A DNA stretch of 50,408 bases, taken from contig NZ_SVFW01000028.1 in NCBI RefSeq assembly GCF_015056685.1, positions 1-50,408 of the forward strand. The letters are read 5' to 3'. This document shows, piece by piece, positions 8,524-17,300 of the stretch. Made by a program: the position numbers and the translations under genes. The notes below the pieces were generated by a model. The model was not told the origin of the DNA. It was given only the letters and a program-made list of their open reading frames with translations, and did no database searches. The stretch comes from Butyrivibrio sp. GTDB taxonomy: Bacteria; Bacillota; Clostridia; Lachnospirales; Lachnospiraceae. The number at the start of each line of letters is the position of its first letter. Positions within the stretch are counted from its first letter, which is position 1.

Positions 8524-9047
8524 TACTCATTATCTCCTTTTTGCATCAAAACCAAGTCAACATTGCAAAGTGTAATTTTTGAACCAGCCAAAGCTCGTTC
8601 TGGTATATTTTTAGTTAGCCTTCGCCCATCAATCAACGTACCATAACTACTTAAGTCCTCTACTATGACCCCTTTACTTCTGCGAGGAGTAATGCGAATA
8701 TGTTGTCTACTCACAGAAGGATAGTCCGCTAATTCTTCTGCGCCTATCTCTGTACGACCTACTATGCCACCCTCGTCCGGAATCTCAATATATTTCCCAT
8801 CATTAAATTGTAGAATATATCTGTTTTCTCTTGTATCTTGGTTGTCTTTCCACAAGTCATCTTTATTCAGTGCTTCATTACTACCCTGTCCATGTTCGTC
8901 ATTACGCGCTTCATCACTAGGATCATTATCGTCATGCATTATATATTCGACTATCCTCCGTTTACATGAGGGACAATTATCTGGAAACCCCAGCCTTTTC
9001 TCTGATACTATTTTTTCTCCACAAACGCATACTTTATAAAATGCCAT
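8523..9047 (-). CDS. Zinc-ribbon FHA-domain protein
   Basis: A 174-aa protein. Cysteines 7, 9, 25 and 28 (C-V-C...C-P-S-C) form a zinc ribbon. Residues 40-75 are an acidic linker. Residues 77-170 form a forkhead-associated domain with G-R at 97-98, S-R-Q-H-I at 113-117 and Y-G-T at 135-137 in place of the usual N-G-T. FHA domains bind phosphothreonine, and a Ser/Thr kinase is encoded two genes upstream, so the two probably form a regulatory pair. GGAGGAG precedes the ATG and lies inside the end of the upstream gene. It is coupled to the Clp-like gene by a 1-nt overlap. In staphylococcal EssC the FHA domains are fused to the FtsK motor; here FHA is separate. Confidence 0.9.
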   Translation of the reverse strand: MAFYKVCVCGEKIVSEKRLGFPDNCPSCKRRIVEYIMHDDNDPSDEARNDEHGQGSNEALNKDDLWKDNQDTRENRYILQFNDGKYIEIPDEGGIVGRTEIGAEELADYPSVSRQHIRITPRRSKGVIVEDLSSYGTLIDGRRLTKNIPERALAGSKITLCNVDLVLMQKGDNE

Positions 9048-9050
9048 TAG

Positions 9051-10247
9051 TTACTCCTCCATATGAAGTGCCTTTTGCCTTTGCACAGTCGCTTTTCTTT
9101 TTTGGGTCACTGCTCGTCTTTCACTAATATCATCCTGAACACACATCTCATCAGCATTTGCTGGATCCATATATACTCTGCTAAGAATAACACCTTTCTC
9201 AGCAGCACGTTCTTCAAGTTCTTTATATAACGCGCATACGCTACTGGCACTATTTTCAATCTGACGTTTTTTTTCTAAAGAGGCAGGTTTTGATGCTCCT
9301 ATCGGTTCAAACATAATACCTCGCCCATCATTTCCAACAAATACATCGCATAAAGGATGCCCATCGACAGAAAACATCTGACCAACAACATGATCTAATA
9401 CCGCTTCGTCCTTAACGTGACATCCCAATTCATCCATTATTTCCTCAATAACGGTCATAATGTATTCATCTTGCCGACGTTTTTCTAGTACTTTCCGCAT
9501 TCTAGAGATTTCACCTTCAACTCTGTACGGAATATTCTCTACTGGATCAAGTTCTAACATGGAACATAATGCGCAATACTCATAATAATCAGACTGAAAC
9601 TTCTCTTTATCTTTTTCAGTTAGCGGCCTTCCTCCTTGTAAAAAGGCCAGTACACGCATATTTATTTGCTTTATTTTATCTTCAATATCAAGTCCTTCAT
9701 TATCAAGAATGTTTGATATTTCAACAATAACACGGGAATGGTCTGCTTCATCTTTTTTTGAGATTATTACTCGCTCATCTAATTTTCTAACTAAAGCTTG
9801 TAGCTCTTTTTCTAGTTTGGTAGGCTCATTTCTTTTTGACACTAGTAATTCGGAAAAATCAAGTTCCTTTCGTACACTCTTTTCTGGATTCACGTTTTCA
9901 TAAAGCAAAGGTCCAACGCCACTATTTGAAACACTATAATCTTCCGCTACATTATCCTTTTCAAAAACATTTAATTCAATATTACTTCCTTTTGTTACCT
10001 GGGCATAATTACTATGATTTATTCTAAGCTGTTCTTTCAGCTTTTGAATGCTGTCAGAACAACCTCCTTCAGCGTTATCCTTAACACTTACATTTAATTC
10101 GATATTATTCCCTCGCGTTACCTGAACATTATTATCATGTTTCCCCATCAGTATGTTTTTAAGTCTTTTAATACCATCAGACAAATCTTGCATTATTTGT
10201 TTTCTTCTCATCGCTTCCAACTCAGCGGTGGTATAATAACTGCTCAT
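9051..10247 (-). CDS. Unrecognised cytoplasmic protein with an N-terminal tandem repeat
   Basis: A 398-aa protein without signal peptide or membrane segment. Residues 26-107 hold two copies of a 41-residue unit (K-x-L-K...V-T-R-G-N-N-I-E-L-N-V against V-T-K-G-S-N-I-E-L-N-V) that probably fold as beta-rich units joined by helices. Residues 130-270 look helical and partly coiled-coil. A C-terminal globular part begins near 275. I recognise no family and assign no function. Its ATG directly follows the kinase stop (no spacer) and its stop lies 3 nt before the FHA start, so it is locked into the kinase-FHA-Clp operon. It is therefore a candidate adaptor or phosphorylation target in that module. 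Confidence 0.72.
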   Translation of the reverse strand: MSSYYTTAELEAMRRKQIMQDLSDGIKRLKNILMGKHDNNVQVTRGNNIELNVSVKDNAEGGCSDSIQKLKEQLRINHSNYAQVTKGSNIELNVFEKDNVAEDYSVSNSGVGPLLYENVNPEKSVRKELDFSELLVSKRNEPTKLEKELQALVRKLDERVIISKKDEADHSRVIVEISNILDNEGLDIEDKIKQINMRVLAFLQGGRPLTEKDKEKFQSDYYEYCALCSMLELDPVENIPYRVEGEISRMRKVLEKRRQDEYIMTVIEEIMDELGCHVKDEAVLDHVVGQMFSVDGHPLCDVFVGNDGRGIMFEPIGASKPASLEKKRQIENSASSVCALYKELEERAAEKGVILSRVYMDPANADEMCVQDDISERRAVTQKRKATVQRQKALHMEE

Positions 10248-11831
10248 TTATGAAAATGCCTCCTTCATCTTTCGCAATTCTTTCTCATACCCAAGTCTGT
10301 TAAACCATGCGATAAATTGATCACTTCTCAGTAATGCATCAATCTCAGCCATAGAACATTGGGTCAAAACAGGAATCAGATCATCAAGAGACTCTACCTT
10401 GTTTCCATATACATCAATTCTTTTTTGTCCTTGTAAAGCAAAGCAAATTGTAGTAATCGATGTCATATCATTGCTATTATTTCTTTTAATAATCTGCTCT
10501 ATCTCATCTACCTGTAATTTATCATAGTTATTATAACGAAGGTAATACACAAGAAGCCCTGTCAGAAGAAAACGCTTGGCCACTTCATCATCACCTTCCG
10601 CCAGACATTTTACATACTCTTCTAGTGAATTATATTTTTTTTCACAATAAAATATAGTTTTCTTGTCATCTGCAATAAATAATAGTAGTTTGTATACTGC
10701 AGCATCCAAATCCTGATAAAATGACAGCTTTCGCACTTCTTCAGCTAAAGGAACATCGAATTGCCTGACAAACTCCACTAATTCTCGTCTTTTAACTATT
10801 CTTGTAGCTTGGGCCCAATGAGCTATTATTGCTTTTTCTAGCTGATGCAACGATAACACCGATATGGTTTGATTATCAAAACGTCCGTAAATAAGAGGTT
10901 TTATGCTTGCCTCCTTTTTATTACGAACGTAAATATTTCGATTTGTCGGGCGCATGTACTCGCCTTCACACCATCGCTTAACCTCAGAATATCCCCATCT
11001 TTGCTCTTCATTTTCATTTAATAATCCCCTAATAAGGACACCTATCCTTCCAGAGATTTGGCTTGGTAATTCCAGCCCGTTATCCCAAGCTCTAGATATC
11101 TCTTCTATTGACATACCTTCAAATAGTGAATGTCCTAGAACCGCTCTGCAGAGCACTAGCCCAAACGAACCGTAGTCATAAGCTGGAGACATTGCTGCAC
11201 TCCATAAAAGAGCTTTGACACGAGGAGCGTATTGAGGAGTACCACGAACAGCATCAACAAGTTTACCATTTGAATTTGTATATCCACTTATACCGCAATC
11301 ACCAATTACTACAGACGATTCATTATTAGAATAAAATAGATTGCTTGGTTTTATATCACAATGAACTATTCCATTTCTGTGCAATTCATGTAATCCTTCA
11401 TTGATAGAAGGTATTATTACCGTTTGTATATGAGTGCCAGATAAAGCTGATGTTTCCTCCAATGTTCCTTCTGCGTAATATTCATATATTTCATAGTAAT
11501 TTCCCTTGTATTCTCCATACTCTACGACATGCGCAATGTTAGGATGCCTCACATTTGCTAAAAAACTCTGCATTTGACATGAAGGATGCCAGCCATCATG
11601 ATATAGTTTTATGACATATGATTTCCCCCATTTTTTTGCAAGATATACATTTGATTGTTTTCCCTGCTTCTCCATCAATGAATTTATTATGTAACTATCA
11701 GCAATTGATTCTCCAGCAAGCAAAACCATGCTCTCTGTACTATGGACATTTTCAGGTGCAATCGTTTCATTTGAATTGTATTTTCCTTTAATCCCTTGCT
11801 GTGGAGGGATTGTTTCTGCAGGATTAATCAT
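10248..11831 (-). CDS. Ser/Thr protein kinase (Hanks type) with a long C-terminal region
   Basis: A 527-aa soluble kinase. The kinase domain covers about residues 45-300: V-I-K at 73-75 (ATP lysine), H-C-D-I-K-P-S-N at 157-164 (catalytic loop, Asp159), D-C-G at 178-180 instead of DFG, then G-T-P-Q-Y-A-P-R, where the usual APE glutamate is Arg204. Lys, Asp and the metal Asp are present, so activity is plausible although atypical. The N-terminus has two Thr-Ile-(x)-Pro sites (Thr7 and Thr23) in a flexible tail that could be phosphothreonine ligands for the FHA protein, by analogy with FHA-bound activation motifs (inference). The C-terminal 220 residues are unrecognised and there is no TM segment, unlike PrkC/PknB. 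AAGGAG precedes the ATG. The radical SAM gene is 10 bp upstream. Confidence 0.9.
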   Translation of the reverse strand: MINPAETIPPQQGIKGKYNSNETIAPENVHSTESMVLLAGESIADSYIINSLMEKQGKQSNVYLAKKWGKSYVIKLYHDGWHPSCQMQSFLANVRHPNIAHVVEYGEYKGNYYEIYEYYAEGTLEETSALSGTHIQTVIIPSINEGLHELHRNGIVHCDIKPSNLFYSNNESSVVIGDCGISGYTNSNGKLVDAVRGTPQYAPRVKALLWSAAMSPAYDYGSFGLVLCRAVLGHSLFEGMSIEEISRAWDNGLELPSQISGRIGVLIRGLLNENEEQRWGYSEVKRWCEGEYMRPTNRNIYVRNKKEASIKPLIYGRFDNQTISVLSLHQLEKAIIAHWAQATRIVKRRELVEFVRQFDVPLAEEVRKLSFYQDLDAAVYKLLLFIADDKKTIFYCEKKYNSLEEYVKCLAEGDDEVAKRFLLTGLLVYYLRYNNYDKLQVDEIEQIIKRNNSNDMTSITTICFALQGQKRIDVYGNKVESLDDLIPVLTQCSMAEIDALLRSDQFIAWFNRLGYEKELRKMKEAFS

Positions 11832-11841
11832 CTAAATCTCC

Positions 11842-12405
11842 TTATGGTATGCCTATATTTAATACCTTGCCATCATAAACTACAGTTTGTAATTGTCTCC
11901 CTTCCACTTCAATATCAGAATATTTGTCATGATGTCTAAACACATGACATTTTTGATTAGAAGACCCTCTCAACCCCTTTCCATCATTTAATTCTTTGAT
12001 AAAAGGCCCATCTACAAGGACAGCACATTTTTCTAATGTCGAATTGATATCTTCATTCTTCAATTCTTTCAATTCATCAAGCGTATATCCTGTAAAAATG
12101 ATTATGTCATCACATCTTTCAAAAAGTGAATCAATAAGAATTCTCATTGCCTTCGGCTTATAAAATGGTTCACCACCTGAAATAGTAAATCCATCAATAG
12201 GACTTTTTATAGTAGCAATCATTCTTAACACATCATTAACTAATACTTCTTTTGATAAGTCATATGCTTGTAATTCAGGACTAATACATCCTCTACAATT
12301 CCTTATGCAACCAGTTGTCCAAATCCCAACCCTATCACCAGGTCCAAGCGTTTTAACAGGATAATACAATCTATTCAAACTTAAATATTCGTCATTTGTT
12401 TTCAT
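11842..12405 (-). CDS. NrdG/PflA-like radical SAM protein
   Basis: A 187-aa protein with C-I-R-N-C-R-G-C at 33-40, the CX3CX2C motif that binds a [4Fe-4S] cluster with S-adenosylmethionine, and an I-S-G-G-E-P-F motif (SAM amino-group binding). Length and order match the short activases of anaerobic ribonucleotide reductase and related glycyl-radical enzymes. No glycyl-radical enzyme is encoded in this window, and the gene is embedded in the kinase operon. Its start overlaps the upstream stop by 4 nt (ATGA). It may modify a peptide or protein of the cassette, or be an activase that has been reused. NrdG itself is unlikely because its NrdD partner is missing nearby. Confidence 0.85.
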   Translation of the reverse strand: MKTNDEYLSLNRLYYPVKTLGPGDRVGIWTTGCIRNCRGCISPELQAYDLSKEVLVNDVLRMIATIKSPIDGFTISGGEPFYKPKAMRILIDSLFERCDDIIIFTGYTLDELKELKNEDINSTLEKCAVLVDGPFIKELNDGKGLRGSSNQKCHVFRHHDKYSDIEVEGRQLQTVVYDGKVLNIGIP

Positions 12406-13451
12406 TTAAACTCCGAAGTAAAATGTGAACGGCAAACATATTTTCCGCTATCGATATACTTCCCACATAATAGGCATATATGACTACTTTTTCGCCTTTC
12501 AATTTCACATCCCACATACCAACTATTCATTCCTCGCAAAAGTTCATCAGCCGTTATACAAAAGCTCCTGCCATCCGCCAATTGTTTTACACATTCGAAT
12601 GGGCTTGGCAACTTTCTGGTATACTCTTCAGGCTGAGGAAATCGAAGTCTTTCTACATAATCTTCTTGAAGAAATGACAAAGCTGTTCCAGGCGATGTAG
12701 AAACTATATTACCAATTCCCCAACAATAAGGGACTTCGCATCTACCCGACTCATATGCCTCCACATTTAAAAAAGCATGTGTACCGATTGGCTCTCTAAG
12801 AAGATGCTTACATTGTTCATTAATAATATCCATTCTTTCATAGTTTAATAAAAAGAATTCATCGCAAAAAACAGCATTTCTTCCTAGTCTTTTCTTCGTA
12901 ATTATCCACCCGTAATCTGGCTTTTTTATCGAACACAATGATGGTAGAAAACGTGTATTTACAGCGTAAAAGGATTCTTGCACTCCTACAGAATCATTCC
13001 AAGTCAAATTCTTAACTGTATCAGCTCCACCATACACAAGCATAAGATGTATACTGGCATTTGCTATCATTCTAAACGCTTCGATATAAGCTATAATGTC
13101 CCTTTTGCGCAAAACACTTATGGTCTCAGTTGTAGGAGCAGGGGAACATATTGTTTCCATGCATGCTCGATACATGCTGTCAATTTTTGTTTTTTCACGT
13201 TTGATATCGGGCAACATTTCTACTGAATCAATTGGATAGGTATAAATCTTTTCCAGCAACGATCTAGCCTCTTTAAGAAGAGACTTGCCAGTTTCATGGT
13301 CAAATACCAAATCTTCCAGCAATGCATCTAGGCCCTGTATATCATCGTTTTCATTCAACGCTCTCAGATATAAATCTTCGATTTCATCGATATGTCCAGT
13401 TGTTTCTGTTGCAAGTATTTTCAAAAAATATAGAATTTTACTTGTATCCAT
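12402..13451 (-). CDS. Unrecognised protein with a C-terminal zinc-finger-like motif
   Basis: A 349-aa soluble protein of unknown family. The first 110 residues look helical. The middle contains Y-G-W-I-I-T-K-K-R-L-G-R-N and several Cys residues. The last 25 residues have C-L-L-C...Y-V-C-R-S-H, a likely CxxC/CxxH zinc site. There is no signal peptide or TM segment. The 4-nt ATGA overlap with the radical SAM gene suggests equal expression and direct partnership, for example as the substrate or a scaffold of that enzyme (inference). GAGG lies 7 nt before the ATG. I give no function. Confidence 0.72.
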   Translation of the reverse strand: MDTSKILYFLKILATETTGHIDEIEDLYLRALNENDDIQGLDALLEDLVFDHETGKSLLKEARSLLEKIYTYPIDSVEMLPDIKREKTKIDSMYRACMETICSPAPTTETISVLRKRDIIAYIEAFRMIANASIHLMLVYGGADTVKNLTWNDSVGVQESFYAVNTRFLPSLCSIKKPDYGWIITKKRLGRNAVFCDEFFLLNYERMDIINEQCKHLLREPIGTHAFLNVEAYESGRCEVPYCWGIGNIVSTSPGTALSFLQEDYVERLRFPQPEEYTRKLPSPFECVKQLADGRSFCITADELLRGMNSWYVGCEIERRKSSHICLLCGKYIDSGKYVCRSHFTSEFK

Positions 13452-13463
13452 CTTTCAGCCTCA

Positions 13464-13898
13464 CTAATCAGCCTCTTCTAATATCCTAGCCAAGGCAATA
13501 ATTCTGGGATCATTTGGGGCATAAGAATGTGCTAAGGAAATATGCCTAACCGCCTCTATTCTGTTACTTTCTCCAGTTCCTTTTCTCAGAGCAATTAGCG
13601 CTAATAAATACTCTTTTTCGCCCGATTCTGGAAGATTCTCAACAATTCGACTAACTGTGGATATTTCACTACTGTCTGATGAAAGTTCAAATATGGCATC
13701 AGTTACGATTTGACTTTCATGCTTACTATAGGAAGTCATTTCTACAGCAGCTACAGGGCTATCCAAGATTTCAATAGCTTTAATTTTTTGGCGAATAACA
13801 TTTTTGGCAATTTCATTATCCGCATTCAGAACAGCTAACTCGTAGCATTCTTTTAACATATCTAGATTTGAGTTATTCATACTTTTTTCATCAAACAT
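13464..13898 (-). CDS. Small TPR-like helical protein
   Basis: A 144-aa protein; the frame is open 9 nt further, from a GTG at 13907, but the ATG at 13898 has TAGGTGG at a normal distance. The C-terminal part (E-K-E-Y-L-L-A-L-I-A-L-R-K-G...A-V-R-H-I-S-L-A-H-S-Y-A-P-N-D-P-R-I-I-A-L-A-R) reads as one or two TPR-like helical pairs. The N-terminal part is also helical. There is no export signal. It lies between the second two-TM gene and the 349-aa gene. The likely role is an adaptor. It has no close family that I recognise. Confidence 0.65.
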   Translation of the reverse strand: MFDEKSMNNSNLDMLKECYELAVLNADNEIAKNVIRQKIKAIEILDSPVAAVEMTSYSKHESQIVTDAIFELSSDSSEISTVSRIVENLPESGEKEYLLALIALRKGTGESNRIEAVRHISLAHSYAPNDPRIIALARILEEAD

Positions 13899-13910
13899 TT
13901 TTGCCACCTA

Positions 13911-13955
13911 GTATAGATACGGCGAGGCACATAATACCTCGCCACATGTCTATAC
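13911..13955 (-). promoter_or_regulatory. Intercistronic hairpin between the two-TM gene and the TPR-like gene
   Basis: A two-part stem: outer GTATAGA/TCTATAC and inner perfect GGCGAGG/CCTCGCC around a 9-nt loop. It overlaps the stop of the 133-aa gene and ends just before the ribosome site of the next gene. There is no T-run, so it is more likely an mRNA-processing or stability element, or a brake on coupling, than a simple terminator. Confidence 0.6.
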
Positions 13956-14351
13956 ATATTTATTCTTGTCTAAAACAGCGTTTAATCCTGATTGCTTACC
14001 ACTAACTTCATCAACATTTCTGTTAGCGGCTGCCACCTTCTCATCCACCATCGTAGAACTAGACTTTGTTACATTGTAAATCGCTACACCACCGGAAATA
14101 ATAAGTATTATTCCCCACCCGGGATGAGATGCAAACATCATAACTAATCCAATGATTACTGTAACAATAGCGGCTAACATTTTCATGCCATAAACCGAAT
14201 CTGCAGCATTTACTGCATCGTTCTTTTGCTTCATAACCGGATCCATACCTTTAGACGAGACTTCTCTTGCCTCTCTCAAGAAATCGCTATATGCCTTTTT
14301 GATCTGATCTTCGCAATCTGAAATTTGTTGATTTGCCTCTTTAACCGTCAT
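13950..14351 (-). CDS. Two-TM membrane protein, paralogue B
   Basis: A 133-aa protein of the same length and plan as the protein at 6171-6572: charged helix (M-T-V-K-E-A-N-Q-Q-I-S-D-C-E-D), two hydrophobic segments at about 57-75 and 78-95 separated by S-H-P-G-W, and a charged C-terminal helix. Its ATG overlaps the stop of the 1158-aa FtsK gene by 4 nt (ATGA), so it is translated with the motor and is a good candidate for its membrane anchor. That matters because the FtsK protein itself has no TM helices. The family is unrecognised. Confidence 0.78.
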   Translation of the reverse strand: MTVKEANQQISDCEDQIKKAYSDFLREAREVSSKGMDPVMKQKNDAVNAADSVYGMKMLAAIVTVIIGLVMMFASHPGWGIILIISGGVAIYNVTKSSSTMVDEKVAAANRNVDEVSGKQSGLNAVLDKNKYV

Positions 14352-17300
14352 TTCTTAACACCTCCGGATGCAATATCTTCATATACCTCTGCATAACGCT
14401 CTACCCAGATTTTTGCAGGTATCTCATAAGGTCTGAAGTGAGTATTCTTAACATCGTGAGATATATCCATGTAAACTGCAGTCTTTCCTCTCAATGATTT
14501 TGGCTCAGTTTCTGAAACCAGTTCATCCATCGAAGCATCATCTAATCCAAACGCTATTCGCTTGTCAAACATGGCCTCATATCTATCGCCTAAGATATTA
14601 ATAATACTTTGCAGACTTTCTCCCCACATGATAGTATTTACACCATATTTCGGGCCATTTACAATTATCTTTTGAAGCTTATCTATTGAACTTAGTTCAC
14701 CATTCCTGTCTTCATCATATATTTTTCCTGATCTCAGCCTTCTTGCTCTATTAATACCAAAGAACATTAAGAATAGTCTTTCCGTTGTTGGCATTGAACC
14801 ATCTGAACGATCAATAATATTCTCATACAAGCTATCTATTAATTCTTCGATATCACCCACTTTAGCAACCTTTATTTGCCCAGGGAACTGCGATTCTAAA
14901 TAATCAAAATCACACTCTTCCTCCGTTAGTTCTTCAGCAAATAGGTCTGCAACATAAACAAGGGCATTGGTTTTATCTGCATTTGTATGTAATTCTTCAT
15001 ACAAGACACTCATCATCGACAGTTCAAATAAACTTAGTGCCATTCTTTCGTCTTTGCCCACAATAAGCAGATTATCTCTATCCTTTGTACAAATATCGGG
15101 CATGAAAATGCTTTTCTTACCAAATCCCTGCCCTAACAGTAGTCCATAACCATCTTTAGAAGTTGCCAAATGATGTATGCTACTTTCCCCTTCAAGTATC
15201 AACCGATTAAAACAATTGTGAATATTATCCTCGGCGTTAGTCAGAAGAATTCTTGTATGCTGATTCTCATATAAAGCAGAAACGTCAGGATCGGTATAAT
15301 ACGCATCTAACTGTGTTAGTAATTTTAGCCTATCATCTTCGGAAAGGTAGCTAACCTGGAAGAAGTTGTTTGCAGATTCCACGCCACCACCACCATTATA
15401 AATAGCGGCTCCTGCAGCCTGTTTCTGAAGAGAACTGATACCTTTATTATCTGCACTAAGTATGGATGCTGCCCCTTCTTCAGATCCCTTTACTACAATT
15501 CGTATAGCCATTTGACTGAAATAAGCCTCAAGTCCAGAACAATTATGAAAATCCTGACATGCAAGAATAATGTGTATTCCCAACGCTCTTCCTTGCATTA
15601 CAAGTTTATTAATACATGATAAGCATTCATTACTGATTGAATCACTTTCGCCTTTACTTCTGAAGAGCTCTTGTACTTCATCAAAAATCAAAAGAAGTTT
15701 CGGAACCTTTGGAACATCTGGAAGCCTCACATAGGAATTTATATCAGACACTCCATACCTGCTAAAATGCTTAGTTCTTGTTTCAAGTTCTGTGCACAGT
15801 TCTTTTAATACGGTAAGTCCAAACTCTCGTTCACTGTTTATTGCCACAACCCTTAAAGATGGCAACCGATATCGGGTATAAGCACTAAATTCTACACCTT
15901 CCTTAAAATCCAGCAAATACATCTGTACTTCATCTGGCGAATAACTTATTAGTGCACTCATGATTAGCGTATGTAATAACGTGGACTTTCCTGCACCCGT
16001 CTGCCCCGCAATCAGTGCGTGATGTTCAGTGCTTCCACCGCCTCTTCCAACAACCAGCTTTACTACAGTGTCTGCTCCTTTTATACCAATAGGTATAGCA
16101 ATTTCATCATGACTTCCCGTAAACCAATTATTACTATCATAAATATCCTCTTTATACATACTACCAAAATGCTCAACTTTGAGTGGTGTACGTTCAATCG
16201 CATCACTAATAAGAGGAAGTATCTGATCCTTTTTAGCAAGAACATCTTTCATTTCATCTAACTGCAAAAACAACTGATTATTGCCAACTCTGTTTAGCAT
16301 AAGCATATTACCAGATGCTTTGGTTTCAACTAGACTCTGGAGTATTTCCGCAACAAGAGTTCCGTTTCTTTTTCTTAACGTTTCTAATTCATTATCATTA
16401 GCACAAATAAGAACACACACCCCTAAAGATGCGCTGTTGCGCACTATTGCATGCAGGTCTTTGAGTGCGGCATCACTAAATCCTACTGGAAAATCAGTGA
16501 TTGCCAGTGCTCTAATTACTTCTTTTTTTAGACGACTTATCTGATCTCCACCATATGCCTGAGTCATGTTCTCTAGTCGCTGTCTTAATGTTGCAATTGC
16601 AGTTTCAATATCCTTCTCTTTGCTCCATATTTTTGTATCAATTATCCTAGCAGAATTTGGTCCCTCCGCAAGCTTAGGAATATCAGGAAAGCTTGCCCCT
16701 AGTTCTAACGGATCAATCATTGTCGCTTCAAGCTTTCCTGCTGGAATTGACATAAAAAGCTTTAATAACAGTGGTTGTATAAGTCCTTGTACATAACCTC
16801 GTTCGGATTGGTCATACCTCATTAAGAGGGATATTCCGTCTGAAAGTCGCTGGGCATAGGGAATTGTGACCACATACTTCCCATTACTCATATTTGCAAA
16901 TTCCGAAGCCTGTATGTCTACTGCTTGTACTACTGCAGTATCCTCTTGTGAGGAATTCGGTATTATCAAACCAATATCACCCAACATAATATAATCAGGT
17001 ACTTCAGATGGGCAGTCATAGTTATTAACATTGAATCTGGTAGAAAGGATACTCTGCTTATATGCCTGAACGGTTGATTTTGTAAACTTATTTGCTATAG
17101 ATTCACGCCCACTTTCGCAAATACGCTTATATTTTGAATCATAATTATGTTCATCAATCTTATCACGCTCAATTTGTTCAGCCCTTGCTGTATCAATTTT
17201 TTCATTTCTAGTAGTTTCTGCTTCTTCAACGAGACAATTACATAAGTCTGTATATGCTTTTTCTTTAGCACCAATAGCACTCATTACAGTATTGCTTTTT

